Below are positions 31,590 to 31,766 of a DNA stretch of 31,766 nt, piece after piece. The position numbers were made by a program, and so were the translations under genes. Below the pieces are notes generated by a model. That model was not told where the DNA came from. It did not search any database and was given only the letters and a program-made list of their open reading frames with translations. The first letter of the stretch is position 1. Each line of letters starts with the position of its first letter. Origin of the DNA: a virus; IMG/VR virus record IMGVR_UViG_3300013103_000034, positions 1 to 31,766 of that record; one strand, given 5' to 3'.

Positions 31590-31614
31590 CAGAAAAAGAA
31601 TAATTAAGTATAAT
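31586..31614 (+). promoter_or_regulatory. early promoter cassette (TTGACA-17-TATAAT)
   Basis: GAAAAAGAATAAT variant, as at 26533. -10 TATAAT at 31609-31614, and the polymerase fragment 3 ATG is 5 nt later at 31620. Confidence 0.85.
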
Positions 31615-31619
31615 TAAAT

Positions 31620-31766
31620 ATGATAAAAGTAATTAGAGAAGTATCTAAACAAGATTTAAAGGATCACCTGTACGATTTAAATACAGATGATCCTAATATT
31701 TATGTTGAAGCTAATAATGATAATAGTATTGGTATCTTTCAGCTCAATGGAAATCTTGCACACGAA
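31620..31766 (+). CDS. dnaE: DNA polymerase III alpha, fragment 3: start of the region after the palm (partial)
   Basis: Open from the ATG at 31620 to the window end (49 residues). Residues about 35-42 (NSIGIFQL) match the G-x-x-x-V-F-Q-L-E-S region that follows the catalytic aspartates in DnaE (in E. coli, T-T-A-V-F-Q-L-E-S-R-G-M). It begins just where fragment 2 ends, so the three fragments tile the family without overlap. It has its own leaderless early promoter. The rest, presumably with fingers and C-terminal domains, lies outside the window. Confidence 0.7.
   Translation, partial: MIKVIREVSKQDLKDHLYDLNTDDPNIYVEANNDNSIGIFQLNGNLAHE

Noticed and set aside
1-31766. tRNA genes, CRISPR arrays, insertion sequences or integrase/attachment sites
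   Set aside because: I saw no cloverleaf with TTC-rich arm and acceptor stem, no regularly spaced repeats, no transposase, and no integrase. Short hairpins are explained by terminators or the intron.

Overview
The window is a piece of a large, AT-rich, tailed-phage genome of the contractile-tail (myovirus) type. It carries many relatives of phage T4 genes: tail tube (gp19-like), a gp26-like baseplate/tail-assembly protein, ssDNA-binding protein (gp32-like), UvsX recombinase, a GroES/gp31-like co-chaperonin, a UvsW-like helicase, the gp47/gp46 (SbcD/SbcC) pair, ATP-dependent DNA ligase and a short sigma-like protein. The replicative polymerase is not a T4-type family B enzyme. It is a bacterial-type DNA polymerase III alpha (DnaE, family C). 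No host can be named from the sequence; sigma70-consensus promoters and Shine-Dalgarno sites indicate a bacterial host.

Layout. Positions 1-7.9 kb hold mostly leftward late genes: a baseplate-hub-like protein, small basic and structural-looking proteins, and a DHH phosphoesterase operon. Positions 8-9 kb hold the gp26-like gene with a probable programmed frameshift. Positions 9-13.8 kb are a rightward replication/recombination block: gp32, uvsX, groES-like, a staphylococcal-nuclease-like gene and uvsW. Positions 13.8-17 kb hold three late genes of unknown function, then a candidate small RNA and the leftward tail tube gene. Positions 17.8-22.5 kb hold an HNH endonuclease and the gp47/gp46 pair. 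Positions 22.5-24.6 kb run leftward, with a predicted internal head protein and a second HNH gene. Positions 24.6-31.8 kb hold the polymerase region, with a Pif1-like helicase, a third HNH gene, ligase and a sigma-like gene lying between polymerase fragments.

Main observations. (1) The DnaE polymerase is divided among three separate genes: PHP plus N-terminal palm at 24664-25953, the catalytic palm at 28597-29672, and the start of the region after the palm at 31620 to the window end. (2) The catalytic fragment is interrupted by a small ORF-less group I intron (about 28861-29063), directly before the DIDTD metal-binding motif. (3) A repeated promoter cassette (TTGACA-N17-TATAAT with a conserved AATAAAAGAATAAT-like spacer) drives the early genes. 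Its TTGACA often contains the TGA stop of the gene before, and its -10 box often lies only 5 nt from the next ATG, predicting leaderless mRNAs. (4) A second motif, GTAAAGATAA, precedes structural genes and probably marks late promoters; the gp55-like sigma protein at 31203 is a candidate reader. (5) Four long proteins begin with short leaders ending in a T4-prohead-protease-like site (hydrophobic-x-Glu before Ala/Ser/Gly), suggesting they are packaged in the head. One of them is a DHH phosphoesterase.
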